Source: Paenibacillus sp. HGH0039 (lineage in GTDB: Bacteria > Bacillota > Bacilli > Paenibacillales > NBRC-103111). From it: a DNA stretch of 64,000 nucleotides. Below are positions 26,154 through 34,920 of this stretch, one piece after another. Below the pieces are notes generated by a model that was given only the letters and a program-made list of their open reading frames with translations, was not told the DNA's origin and searched no databases. The DNA lies in contig NZ_KE150413.1 in the NCBI RefSeq assembly GCF_000411255.1, positions 548,794-612,793 of the forward strand, in the 5' to 3' direction. Each line of letters opens with the position of its first letter. Positions within the stretch are counted from its first letter, which is position 1. The position numbers and the translations under genes were made by a program.

Positions 26154-26530
26154 ACGTGCTGCCGGGCAATGCGTTTTTGTGAGCAAGGGGAACCGAACGG
26201 GAAAAAGGACGAAAATTTTCTGCACGGATGATTGTTTATGGAGATTGAGGCTAAACATTTTGTTCTCTTTTGTCGATATTAGAAGAGGGTATTCCAACAA
26301 TTGGGTAAACCGCCAGTCAAGCGTTAATGAAACGCTTAATCGGAAGTTACCGTTTCTGCCGGGCGAACGCCATTGACCTAAAAGGAGGATCACATTTTCC
26401 AGGTACCGACAAGGACGTCGAAATTACAGTTCGGGTTCGGCACGAAAAGAAGGTCAGCTTTTTGAACAGTTGCGGAAGGAATGTTTGTCTAAGCAGGTTT
26501 CCGCGAAGCTGTCCAACAAGAACAAAGACT
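26154..26530. other. Gene-free leader region before the Big_2 protein
   Basis: About 380 bp with no convincing coding frame. It contains an AAGCGTT/AACGCTT short inverted repeat (about 26314-26332) and an isolated AAAGGAGG (about 26382) not followed by a gene, so it may be a structured 5' leader; no known riboswitch class was recognised. Confidence 0.4.
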
Positions 26531-26540
26531 AGGAGATGAA

Positions 26541-29126
26541 ATGATGCGGGCAATGAGGATTTTGGCTTTATTCCTTACCTTAACTCTGGTATCGAGCAGC
26601 TTCGGCGCAATGAGCGCGATGGCGTTGGAAGTTACCAGCCTGGTGCTGAACAAAAACGAACTTTCGCTGGAGGTAGGCGGCACCGCTTCCCTTACGGCAA
26701 CCGCGGTCTACGACAGCGGCGCGACCGAGAACGTAACGGTTAAAACCGACTGGACCTCAGGTTCTCCGGAAATCGCATCCGTGTATGCGGGATCGGTTAC
26801 GGCGAAGAAAGAAGGCAAAGCCGTCATTACGGCCACCCATAAAGGGAAAACGGTTATCGTCAACGTGACGGTAAGCAAGCATGTCCGTTCTCTCATTAAA
26901 GACGTACAAACGATTGATTTGCGCAAAGGCAAATCCGAACAAATTAAACTGACGGCCTACTATGACGACGGTACGAACGAAGACGTAACGAAGAAGGCCG
27001 AATGGAACATCGACAACGGTTCCGTGGCTACGGTAGTCAACGGTCTCGTCACAGGTCAAAGCTCGGGTACGGCGATCGTATCCGCGAAATATAACAACCA
27101 GACCGTTTCCGTACCGGTCAGCATCGAAATCGCGAAGCGGGTAGATCCCGATAAATCGCAGATCTCCATGCTTCTGAAAGACTCGGAAGCGATCACGTTA
27201 ATCGCGACTTATCCCGACGGTACTTCCGAGGATGTTTCGGACATCGCCGAGTGGGAATCCGACAACCCGAATGTGGCGGATGTCCTGAAAGGCAAAGTTA
27301 CCGGGTATGGACCGGGTAAAGCTACGATCAAGGCAAGCTACGGCACGAAGTCGGCGTCTATCAAGGTAGACGTGGACAATGCCATCAAGCTGGACTTGGG
27401 CAAGGAAACGGTTCTGCTGAAGAAAAACGGCACGGAGCAGCTGAACCTGAAAGCGACTTATGCCGACGGGAGCTCCGATGATATTACGGCTCGCGCGGAC
27501 TGGACTTCCAGCGACGAGAATATCGTCAGCGTCGTCAAAGGCAAGCTGTTCGCGAATGCTACGGGCGAAGTGACCGTTACGGCCAAGTACGGCACGAAAA
27601 CCGTTTCGGTCGTCGTAGACGTGGATGTTCCGAAGCGTCTGGAAGCCGAGAAGGAGCCGTTGTTCCTGCAAACCGGCAAAGAGGAGCAGATCGTCCTATG
27701 GGCGACCTATGCCGACGATACGAAGGAAGACGTGGCGGATGAAGCCAAATGGACGGTCGACAACGAAGCGGTTGTCAGCGTGACGGACGGCAAAGTGACC
27801 GCACGTAAAGCCGGAGAAGCCAACGTAACCGCGACTTACGGCGGCAAAACCGTTACTGTTAAAGTGTCGGTCGATATTCCGAACACGATCAAAGCAAGCG
27901 TGAAAACCGTTAACTTCCAAGTAGGGAGCTACGAGAAGGTAACGCTGAACGCGATCTACAGCGACGGCAAGGTGGAAGACGTAACGGAGAAAGCCGACTG
28001 GACCTCCAGCGCCGCGGACATCGCGGAAGTACGCAAAGGCGTGATTACCGGCGTAGGTACAGGTGCCGCCACAGTGACGGCTAAGTACGGTACGAGAACG
28101 GCTGTCGTTCAAGTGTCCGTAGGTGTATTGAAAACGTTGACCACCGGCAGCAAGACCACCATTTCATTGAAAAAGGCCGGTACTCAGGTGCTGGACCTGA
28201 CGGCGACATATTCGGACGGCACCAAAGAAGATGTGACGAAAGAAGCGGCCTGGACGAGCTCCAATGAGAAAGCGGCGACCGTAGATGCCGGTCTGGTAAC
28301 GGGTGTCGCTTCCGGCGAGTCTACCATTACGGCCACTTTCAATAACAAGACGGTTACATTCAAGGTTCAAGTCGATATGGCGGACAAACTGACGGCGAAT
28401 CCGTCGTTCCTGAATTTCGATCTCGGCGAGAACAAACTGATCACCCTTACGAGCACGGACGGAAGCGGAACGCCGAAAGACGTGACGAAAGAGGCGGAGT
28501 GGACCTCCAGCAGCGCGGCAGTCGCGACGGTGGATAACGGTCTCGTGACTCCGGTCTCCCGCGGCAAAACGACGATCACCGCGAAGTACGGCGGCAAGAC
28601 GGTTACAATTCCGGTCGAAATCGGCGTCGTTTCTACTCTCGAAGTGGACAAGCGTTTCGTGACGACCAAATCCGGATCGAGCGTTCAAATCAAAGTAACG
28701 GCGACTCTTTCGGACGGAAGCAAGAAAGACGTTACTTCGAGCGTCCTCTGGAAGTCCAGCAACTACAAAATTGCGGATGTGAGCGCAGGGAAAGTGACGG
28801 GCGTCAGCGCGGGAAGCACGACGGTTTCCGCAACGTTCGGCGGCAAGAGCATTTCGATTCCCGTCGATGTGGACAAATTGAAATACTTGCAGACCGACAA
28901 AGTTACCGTGGAGCTGAAAGCGGGAGCTACGGCGAACGTGAAGGCTACGGCAACGTTCGAGGATCTGTCCGAGCAGGACGCTACGGTCCAGGCGTTGTGG
29001 AAATCTTCCAACATCCGTGTAGCGGATGTGAAAGACGGTATCATCCGGGCAACCGGCAAAGGGAAGGCCACGATTACGGTTACGTATGCGAAGAAATCGA
29101 CCAAAGTCTACGTGACGGTCAACTAA
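26541..29126 (+). CDS. Secreted protein of ten tandem Big_2-like Ig repeats
   Basis: 861 residues: a signal peptide of about 28 residues (MRILALFLTLTLVSSSFGA) and then ten bacterial Ig-like (Big_2) units of about 82-84 residues each, filling the whole protein. Each unit has the form DGT.EDVT..A.WTS....A.V..G.VT....G.ATITA.YGGKTVTVPV. No LPXTG, SLH, choline-binding or transmembrane anchor is present and no enzyme domain, so it is an extracellular, possibly matrix or surface-associated, filament-like protein. TAGGAGATGA upstream of ATG ATG. The nucleotide repeats are diverged, so the array is old. Confidence 0.88.
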   Translation: MMRAMRILALFLTLTLVSSSFGAMSAMALEVTSLVLNKNELSLEVGGTASLTATAVYDSGATENVTVKTDWTSGSPEIASVYAGSVTAKKEGKAVITATHKGKTVIVNVTVSKHVRSLIKDVQTIDLRKGKSEQIKLTAYYDDGTNEDVTKKAEWNIDNGSVATVVNGLVTGQSSGTAIVSAKYNNQTVSVPVSIEIAKRVDPDKSQISMLLKDSEAITLIATYPDGTSEDVSDIAEWESDNPNVADVLKGKVTGYGPGKATIKASYGTKSASIKVDVDNAIKLDLGKETVLLKKNGTEQLNLKATYADGSSDDITARADWTSSDENIVSVVKGKLFANATGEVTVTAKYGTKTVSVVVDVDVPKRLEAEKEPLFLQTGKEEQIVLWATYADDTKEDVADEAKWTVDNEAVVSVTDGKVTARKAGEANVTATYGGKTVTVKVSVDIPNTIKASVKTVNFQVGSYEKVTLNAIYSDGKVEDVTEKADWTSSAADIAEVRKGVITGVGTGAATVTAKYGTRTAVVQVSVGVLKTLTTGSKTTISLKKAGTQVLDLTATYSDGTKEDVTKEAAWTSSNEKAATVDAGLVTGVASGESTITATFNNKTVTFKVQVDMADKLTANPSFLNFDLGENKLITLTSTDGSGTPKDVTKEAEWTSSSAAVATVDNGLVTPVSRGKTTITAKYGGKTVTIPVEIGVVSTLEVDKRFVTTKSGSSVQIKVTATLSDGSKKDVTSSVLWKSSNYKIADVSAGKVTGVSAGSTTVSATFGGKSISIPVDVDKLKYLQTDKVTVELKAGATANVKATATFEDLSEQDATVQALWKSSNIRVADVKDGIIRATGKGKATITVTYAKKSTKVYVTVN

Positions 29127-29138
29127 TAGCATGTATAC

Positions 29139-29170
29139 AAAAAGGACCTGCAGCCGCAGGTCCTTTTTTT
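29139..29170 (+). terminator. Terminator after Big_2 gene
   Basis: AAAAAGGACCTGC...GCAGGTCCTTTTT stem with T-run. Confidence 0.9.
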
Positions 29171-29282
29171 CATATTATCGCAAGGCTTTTGGGAGGATTT
29201 ACAAGGGAATCCACTCGTATGAACAACCGGAACGGGGTGAAAATAGCCTTGTTAACAAGCCGGGAAATGAGGTGACTAGCAC

Positions 29283-29489
29283 ATGGATCAAAAGCATCTG
29301 GCACCGCATGAAACGATGGAAATTCACGAAATGCTAAATTTTAAGACGGTTGCCCTGACTAAATCTAAATTTATGCAAGGGATTGTTTTCGATAGGGATT
29401 TGAAAGCGCTGATGGAAAAAGACGTCCAGCAATCCGTCCAGGCCATTCAACAACTGCAGGGGCTTTATGCCAAAGCACCTGTGCAGTAA
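29283..29489 (+). CDS. Small spore-coat-associated protein, YraG-like
   Basis: 68 residues, soluble and helical (HLAPHETMEIHEMLNFKTVALTKSKFMQG...). It is paralogous to the 67-residue gene at 31078 (shared HETxEIHE...K..CLTK/ALTK...DxxLKxxxxxDVQ pattern). In B. subtilis the equivalent YraG/YraE proteins accompany CotF-like proteins around adhB and are made in sporulation. First gene of a five-gene run; ATG with GAGGTG. Confidence 0.75.
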   Translation: MDQKHLAPHETMEIHEMLNFKTVALTKSKFMQGIVFDRDLKALMEKDVQQSVQAIQQLQGLYAKAPVQ

Positions 29490-29524
29490 ACCATTTAGCG
29501 CGGCTGCGCATGGAGGAGCTTACC

Positions 29525-29887
29525 ATGAATAATGATTATCTGGACCCCGTTAATTCCAGAGGAATGCCAAATCAGGCGGATGCGATGTTTGCGCTCGATT
29601 TTCTGCTTACGGTCAAGAACGGGGTAAGAAACTGCGCTTTCGCGTTATCGGAGACGGCCACACCTGAAGTGCGCAAGATGTTGATGGGCCAGCTTGAGCA
29701 GGCCATACAGCTTCACGAGGAAATCAGCAAGCTGATGATCGATAAGAAGTGGCTGCATCCGTACAATGTAAGCGAACAATTCCAGTTGGACCTGACTTCC
29801 GCACAGATGACCGTACAAATAGCGGGTATGAAATTATTTCCCGAAGATACGGCGCGCCTCGGCTTGTTTGCGGACCTGGAACATTAA
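29525..29887 (+). CDS. CotF-family spore coat protein, YraF-like
   Basis: 120 residues from MNNDYLDPVNSRGMPNQAD. The coat-F domain is the helix pair FALDFLLTVKNGVRNCAFAL...ATPEVRKMLMGQLEQAIQLHEEISKLMIDKKWLHPYN. ATG 29525 follows GGAGGAGC by 6-7 bases and is preferred to the in-frame ATG at 29510 that overlaps the ribosome site. Length and order agree with B. subtilis YraF. Confidence 0.82.
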   Translation: MNNDYLDPVNSRGMPNQADAMFALDFLLTVKNGVRNCAFALSETATPEVRKMLMGQLEQAIQLHEEISKLMIDKKWLHPYNVSEQFQLDLTSAQMTVQIAGMKLFPEDTARLGLFADLEH

Positions 29888-29906
29888 TGGAGGAGGATAT
29901 CGGATT

Positions 29907-31043
29907 ATGAAAGCAGTCACCTACCAGGGCATTAAAAATGTTCAGGTCAAAGAAGTGAAAGATCCGCGGATCGAGAAAGCGGACGACATTATCGTCAAAC
30001 TGACCAGCACGGCCATCTGCGGCTCCGATCTTCATTTGATTCACGGGATGATCCCGAACTTTCCGCAGGATTACATAATCGGCCACGAGCCGATGGGAGT
30101 CGTGGAAGAAGTCGGTCCCGAGGTTACGAAGCTGAAAAAAGGCGACAGGGTTATTGTCCCGTTCAACGTGGCGTGCGGATCGTGCTGGTACTGTAATCAC
30201 GAGCTGGAAAGCCAGTGCGACAATTCCAATCCGCACGGGGACATGGGCGCGTACTTCGGCTATTCGGAGACGGCTGGAGGATATGCTGGCGGACAAGCGG
30301 AATACATGCGCGTTCCTTACGGCAACTTTACACCGTTTAAAGTGCCCGAAAGCAGCGAACTTCCAGACGAGAAGCTGGCACCGCTTGCGGACGCCATGTC
30401 GACCGCTTACTGGAGTGTGGACAACTCCGGCGTAAAAAGCGGGGACACGGTCATTATCCTGGGATGCGGACCCGTGGGACTGCTTGCCCAGAAGGCCGCC
30501 TGGCTCAAGGGCGCCAAGCGGGTTATTGCCGTCGATTATGTGGACTACCGGCTGGAGCATGCGAAACGGACGAATAAAGTAGAAATCGTCAATTTCGAGA
30601 AAGAAGAAAACATCGGCAATCACTTGAAAGAGATTACTCAGGGCGGGGCCGACGTGGTGATCGACGCGGTTGGAATGGACGGAAAAATGACGCCCCTGGA
30701 ATTTCTGGCGACGGGGTTGAAGCTTCAGGGCGGAGCCATGGGCTCGCTTGTAATCGCGACCCAAGCCGTCCGTAAAGGCGGAACGATCCAGATTACCGGC
30801 GTATACGGAGCCCGATATAACGGATTTCCTCTCGGCGATATTTTCCAGCGGAACGTCAATCTCCGCACCGGACAGGCGCCGGTCATTCATTATATGCCGT
30901 ATCTCTATAATCTGATTGAAGAAGGCAAACTGGACCCGTCGGATGTGTTCACCCATATCCTTCCGTTATCGGAAGCGAAGAAGGGGTACGAGGTCTTCGA
31001 TACGAAGACGGACGGCTGCATTAAAGTTCTTCTGAAACCGTAG
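29907..31043 (+). CDS. adhB: Zinc-dependent alcohol dehydrogenase, AdhB-like
   Basis: 378 residues, the same length as B. subtilis AdhB. GroES-like N-domain with catalytic-zinc ligands in [11 protein letters not shown] and GHEPMG, structural-zinc cysteines [15 protein letters not shown], and a Rossmann domain with [13 protein letters not shown]. The subgroup resembles glutathione-independent formaldehyde-type dehydrogenases. The start is ATG 29907 with GGAGGAGG. It lies between two CotF/YraE-type pairs, so it is likely a spore-associated dehydrogenase; the substrate is not known. Confidence 0.87.
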   Translation: MKAVTYQGIKNVQVKEVKDPRIEKADDIIVKLTSTAICGSDLHLIHGMIPNFPQDYIIGHEPMGVVEEVGPEVTKLKKGDRVIVPFNVACGSCWYCNHELESQCDNSNPHGDMGAYFGYSETAGGYAGGQAEYMRVPYGNFTPFKVPESSELPDEKLAPLADAMSTAYWSVDNSGVKSGDTVIILGCGPVGLLAQKAAWLKGAKRVIAVDYVDYRLEHAKRTNKVEIVNFEKEENIGNHLKEITQGGADVVIDAVGMDGKMTPLEFLATGLKLQGGAMGSLVIATQAVRKGGTIQITGVYGARYNGFPLGDIFQRNVNLRTGQAPVIHYMPYLYNLIEEGKLDPSDVFTHILPLSEAKKGYEVFDTKTDGCIKVLLKP

Positions 31044-31077
31044 TTTTGGGTTTATTTTCCGTCCGGAGGTGAAGACA

Positions 31078-31281
31078 ATGACCCCTACGAAATTGGCTCT
31101 GCACGAGACCCTGGATTTGCATGAAATCACCGCCTTCAAAAACGTGTGTCTGACTAAAGCGAAAACCATGCAGGCGCTTGTTTCCGACGATGCCTTGAAA
31201 TCCATCCTGCAGCAGGATGTCCAGGTATCGAGCCGCCAGCTCCAGGAGCTCGATCAGCTGCTGTCCCGAACATCCCATTAG
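31078..31281 (+). CDS. Small spore-coat-associated protein, YraE-like
   Basis: 67 residues from MTPTKLALHETLDLHEITAF; paralogue of the gene at 29283. GGAGGTG lies 7 bases ahead of ATG 31078, while a GTG at 31069 would overlap that site. Member of the yraGF-adhB-yraED-like operon. Confidence 0.75.
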   Translation: MTPTKLALHETLDLHEITAFKNVCLTKAKTMQALVSDDALKSILQQDVQVSSRQLQELDQLLSRTSH

Positions 31282-31292
31282 GAGGCGTACAA

Positions 31293-31589
31293 GTGAATCC
31301 CATACTGGAGTATTTAACGGGCATGCATGTCATGACCGATCAGGTAATTGCACAGGATTTCCTTATTTCCGCAAAGTCCGGCATTCAAAATTACGCGGTG
31401 GCGATTACGGAGACATCGACTCCGGAAGTCAAAGCGGTTCTGCACAAACATTTGCGGGAAGCGGTTCACACGCATGAGCGGATTACGAATTACATGATTG
31501 AGCAGGGATATTATCATCCCTATGATCCGGTGGAGCAAATAAAGCTGGACCGCCAAAACGTACAGGCGACTTTAAATATTCCTTCCTGA
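31293..31589 (+). CDS. CotF-family spore coat protein, YraD-like
   Basis: 98 residues, GTG start with GGAGG. Coat-F helices (ISAKSGIQNYAVAITETSTPEVKAVLHKHLREAVHTHERITNYMIEQGYYHPYDP) match the domain in the gene at 29525. Last gene of the sporulation operon; a strong bidirectional terminator follows. Confidence 0.82.
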   Translation: MNPILEYLTGMHVMTDQVIAQDFLISAKSGIQNYAVAITETSTPEVKAVLHKHLREAVHTHERITNYMIEQGYYHPYDPVEQIKLDRQNVQATLNIPS

Positions 31590-31600
31590 CAGGTATAAGA

Positions 31601-31642
31601 AAAAGACCAGGCTCTCCTCACCGAAGAGCCTGGTCTTTTTTT
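31601..31642 (+). terminator. Bidirectional terminator
   Basis: AAAAGACCAGGCTCT...AGAGCCTGGTCTTTT 15 bp stem with T-runs on both strands; serves the coat operon and the convergent SDR gene. Confidence 0.92.
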
Positions 31643-31646
31643 GCGA

Positions 31647-32366
31647 TCAAGTCAGCAGATGGCCGCCTTCGACATGGAGGACGGTGCCGGTTACGAAGCT
31701 GTTGTGGAGCAGATACAGCACGCTCTCGGCCACGTCCCGGGACCGGCCGACCCGCTTGGCCGGCAGTCTGGTGGCCACGGATTCGTAGAAAGCGCTGCGG
31801 GCCGCGTCATCCATGCCGGCACGGGAAGGCGTATCAATGATGCCGGGCGAGACGACATTGACCCGCAGCGGAGCCAGCTCCAGGGCAAGCGTCTGGCCGA
31901 GCGAAGCGACGGCGGCATTCACGGCACCGAGGCTTGCGGAGCCGGCCATCGGTTTGAAGGCAACGACGCCGGAGAAGAGAGTGATGGAGCCGCCTTCCGC
32001 AAGGAGAGGAGCGGCATACTTCGCCGCGTGGTACTGCCCCCAGAATTTGCTGTCAAACAGCTGCCGGGCTTTGGCCGTTTCGGTGGCAAGGAAGGGGCCG
32101 GACCAAGTCTGCGCCGCGGTGACGACCAGATGATCCAGGCGCTTGACGTCGCGCGTCATAAATTCCTTGACGGCCTGCTCGTCGGCCATGTCCAGCTCAT
32201 AGGCCGAAACGGAGGACCCGAGCGTATTCCGGGCTTGTCGGAGCTTGTCCGCCGATCGGCTGGCGATCACAACCTCGGCCCCCTGCTCCAGGGCCAAAGC
32301 CGCGGTCTCCAGCCCGATTCCGGAGCTGCCTCCGATAATCACGATTTTTTTTCCTGCGAGTGTCAT
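31647..32366 (-). CDS. SDR-family protein without the catalytic Tyr-Lys
   Basis: 239 residues with a classical short-chain dehydrogenase Rossmann fold: GGSSGIGLETA cofactor loop, NADP-type ASRS after the second strand, LDHLVVTAA in place of NNAG, and the PGIIDTP loop. The active site normally reads YxxxK before the AAL helix; here the aligned text is SASLGAVNAAVASL, so Tyr is Leu and Lys is Asn. A subfamily of SDRs with this loss exists; whether it is catalytic is unclear. ATG with GAGGAAATTTAAC upstream. Divergent from an HxlR regulator, which probably controls it. Confidence 0.82.
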   Translation of the reverse strand: MTLAGKKIVIIGGSSGIGLETAALALEQGAEVVIASRSADKLRQARNTLGSSVSAYELDMADEQAVKEFMTRDVKRLDHLVVTAAQTWSGPFLATETAKARQLFDSKFWGQYHAAKYAAPLLAEGGSITLFSGVVAFKPMAGSASLGAVNAAVASLGQTLALELAPLRVNVVSPGIIDTPSRAGMDDAARSAFYESVATRLPAKRVGRSRDVAESVLYLLHNSFVTGTVLHVEGGHLLT

Positions 32367-32479
32367 GTTAAATTTCCTCCTCGATTTGAGTTCGCCATGA
32401 TGGACCGTTTCTGCCGTAACCAGGATAGGTAGATTGGCAAAGGGCGGCCGGTGATGATTATTCTAAATCCAAAAATTCA

Positions 32480-32521
32480 TTTAGGGAAGTAGTGATATTT
32501 AATTCACCTTATTTCCCTAAA
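32480..32521 (+). promoter_or_regulatory. Nested palindromic operator in the SDR/HxlR intergenic region
   Basis: Perfect 9 bp arms TTTAGGGAA (32480-32488) and TTCCCTAAA (32513-32521) flank an inner GTGATATTTAATTCAC dyad (32492-32507). Midway between divergent promoters, as expected for an HxlR-type autoregulator. Confidence 0.65.
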
Positions 32522-32577
32522 GTAACTATTGTGATATAGTTGGTTCCATTCACGCAATAAAAACGGGAGGTCTATCG

Positions 32578-32907
32578 GTGGAAGAAGTTAAATTAAGCAA
32601 GGGCGCCCCCGGTACGAAGTGTCCGATCGAGGCGGCCTTGGGGATAATCGGCAGCAAATGGACCTTTCTTATTATCCGGGATTTGCTGATCGACGGAACG
32701 GTGAGATTCGGAGAACTGCTGAAATCTTTGGAGGGCATCAGCCCCAAAACGTTATCCGTTCGTCTGAGGGAGCTGGAAGAGAGCGGAATAGTCGTGAGAA
32801 CCGTGTATCCCGAAGTGCCGCCCCGCGTGGAATACACGTTAACCGACAAGGGAAAACAGCTGGAGTCCATCTTCATCGAGCTGAAAGTGTGGGGCTTGAA
32901 ACTGTAG
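32578..32907 (+). CDS. HxlR-family winged-helix regulator
   Basis: 109 residues, GTG start with CGGGAGG. Typical HxlR features: CPIEAALGIIGSKWTFLIIRDLL at the N-terminus (redox-active-type Cys in the first helix), FGELLKSLEGISPKTLSVRLRELEESGIV recognition region, and the wing YPEVPPRVEYTLTDKG. Members respond to aldehydes, quinones or disulfide stress. It presumably regulates the divergent SDR gene through the nested dyads between them. Confidence 0.9.
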   Translation: MEEVKLSKGAPGTKCPIEAALGIIGSKWTFLIIRDLLIDGTVRFGELLKSLEGISPKTLSVRLRELEESGIVVRTVYPEVPPRVEYTLTDKGKQLESIFIELKVWGLKL

Positions 32908-33084
32908 TGGGGCATAGCAAGTGGTTGTTTTACTTTCGGCTAAAAGCTGCCGTCTCTCTGAAGCCAACTAGTCATGGAGGAACCATAGATAGCGTCCTTC
33001 TCACTGCCGTACAGCCAACAAAAAAATCCCCGTTCTTAGCCGGTAGGGAAAGCGACGAACCGGGCGAACGGGGATACGTAACGG

Positions 33085-34587
33085 TTATATCGGATCCGGA
33101 GGGGAGCATGTATTATTTTTGTACGAATGCTTCTCGATATACATTTCTTTATCTGCGGCTTCGATAACTTCGGCGGCGGACATGTCCGTGCCGGGCCCGA
33201 CAGCAAAGAAACCGTGGCTGACCGAAACAGGAAAAGGACTATCCGGCTCCCGGCTAAGAATGAGCAGATCTTCGCGGATGCGGCTCCAGATGAGGTCGGC
33301 GGCGTCCGGCCGGGTATGGAACACCAGGACGAATTCATCTCCTCCGTAGCGGAACAGATAATCTTCCGGCTCCAGGTTTCTCTGCAGTACTTCGCACGCC
33401 TTGTTAATGAGCGAGTCTCCTTCGGCGTGACCGTAGCGGTCGTTGACTTCCTTCAAATTGTTGATATCGACGAAGCAGACGACCAGCTCGCCGCCCTGCT
33501 CTCTGCACTGGACAAGTTCCTGCTGGAGAAGGGCCATCCCATGGCCTCTGTTCAGGACACCGGTCAGGGCGTCGAGGGACGCGTAGCGCGCGAGCTCGGC
33601 CTCGGCTTTTTTTAGCTCCGTAATATCCGTAATCCCCGCGAGTACGCACGTTTCGTTGTCGTATATAATGAGCTCATAGTTGATCATGACCCATTTCTGG
33701 GAATGAGGCGAGACGGACAGCTGGCAGATACGGTTCTTGATGCTGTCCTTTTGCAGCAGCTCATGGAGGATCTCATCCTTGTCCGCGCTGCTTGGATAAG
33801 TAATGGAGGCGTCGGCAGGCGTGCCGCTGTCCAGCGGAATTTGAAAAAAATGCGCGGCTTCGGCGTTCAGCTGCACGACGGTATTGTCCCGGATACGGGA
33901 CAGGACGAGCGGATAAGGATTCACGGCGAACAGCTTCCGGAAATGAATCTCGTTTTCCCGAAGCTTCCGGGTGTTGATAAAATCTTTTTTTCTCAGGTTA
34001 TACAAGGTAAGGACGATAAAGCAAGCGATAACCGCCGTCCCCGTCGTATTGATTTGCTTGGTCAGCAGATCGAATTTGTCTTTGTTTGCCATAGAAAGAA
34101 GGACTAGGAACACCGGATGGTTAATTAATAGAATAACCAAAAAATTCTTAGGGTGTATGGGAAGGATTATGGCCGCACTCAGCAGAATGATGATATAGGC
34201 GTCTACGTTTCCGGTCAGGCTTTGGCTGTTGATCGAAGAGAGCATGCCGATAAATAGGTAGAGGGCCGTGTAGGCAGTTACAAGGAGGGGCGGCCAGATC
34301 GTCCGTGAAGCGGCTGTCTGATTCCGGAGCAGACGGTACAGGATGAGGAACAGAACCGAGATCAGCGTACTCAGCAAATGTATGCCGATGGAGCCGTATC
34401 TGTAAGCCTCGTCGGGAACGTCCAGGTAAAGGAAAAAATCCGCGTAGAAGTAATAAGGATAGACGGCAATCAGCAGTATGGAAACCAGTTTGATCCGGTG
34501 AAACAAATGTCCGTGATGGGACTGGGTGAACAGCAGCGAATCACCGGTCTGTTTGGAGGGAAAGATCAATTCTCGCAAAGTACTCAT
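33085..34587 (-). CDS. Membrane-bound diguanylate cyclase (PAS-GGDEF)
   Basis: 500 residues: about six membrane helices in residues 30-205, a PAS-type domain (about 220-330, HFRKLFAVNPYPLVLSRI...), and a C-terminal GGDEF domain with LDALTGVLNRGHGMALL and an intact active site RYGGDEFVLVF. It makes cyclic di-GMP from GTP. I see no RxxD inhibitory site five residues before GGDEF (RNLE instead). The ATG at 34587 has only AAAGG directly adjacent, so the start is slightly uncertain. Divergent from the SigA-like gene. Confidence 0.88.
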   Translation of the reverse strand: MSTLRELIFPSKQTGDSLLFTQSHHGHLFHRIKLVSILLIAVYPYYFYADFFLYLDVPDEAYRYGSIGIHLLSTLISVLFLILYRLLRNQTAASRTIWPPLLVTAYTALYLFIGMLSSINSQSLTGNVDAYIIILLSAAIILPIHPKNFLVILLINHPVFLVLLSMANKDKFDLLTKQINTTGTAVIACFIVLTLYNLRKKDFINTRKLRENEIHFRKLFAVNPYPLVLSRIRDNTVVQLNAEAAHFFQIPLDSGTPADASITYPSSADKDEILHELLQKDSIKNRICQLSVSPHSQKWVMINYELIIYDNETCVLAGITDITELKKAEAELARYASLDALTGVLNRGHGMALLQQELVQCREQGGELVVCFVDINNLKEVNDRYGHAEGDSLINKACEVLQRNLEPEDYLFRYGGDEFVLVFHTRPDAADLIWSRIREDLLILSREPDSPFPVSVSHGFFAVGPGTDMSAAEVIEAADKEMYIEKHSYKNNTCSPPDPI

Positions 34588-34613
34588 CCTTTATCTGCTA
34601 TACAATATGAATC

Positions 34614-34745
34614 ATTTTATCACAAAAAGCGGAAAGGCCGATTCTTTTTTCGGCGGATTTACGAGAAGAAAAAAATAGAAAAACCCTTTTCCACGGAAAG
34701 TGAAAAAGGGCTTGAATTTTAAAGAAAGTTGTGATAAAATCACAA
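34614..34745. promoter_or_regulatory. Divergent control region with repeated TTGTGATAAAAT and a hairpin
   Basis: TTGTGATAAAAT appears on the minus strand at 34614-34625 and on the plus strand at 34729-34740; the latter is part of the dyad TTGTGATAAAATCACAA (34729-34745). Between them lies a CCCTTTTCCAC...GTGAAAAAGGG hairpin (about 34684-34710) with A/T runs. On the minus strand TTGTGA, 17 bp, TATAGC can serve as the cyclase promoter. Confidence 0.45.
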
Positions 34746-34920
34746 GTACTTATTTTTAAGTTAGATATTTAGAATATATCATAATTTCATCTTGGTGTCA
34801 ATACTCATAATTATAGCGGTTGCAGTTGCGGTCATTACCCGGGGCTTTGGCGGGTGCAGACGAAGAGAACGACAATGCACTGGACGTGATTCCGGTTTCG
34901 GGAAGCAGGGGGCTGAGCAT

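Noticed and set aside
26154-26540. c-di-GMP or other riboswitch before the Big_2 gene
   Set aside because: Scattered motifs such as GGGTAAACC were considered but the required paired elements could not be assembled by eye.
34792-34920. Longer GTG-initiated form of the SigA-like protein with a hydrophobic N-terminus
   Set aside because: The extension lacks a ribosome site and family similarity; ATG 34921 is the better start.
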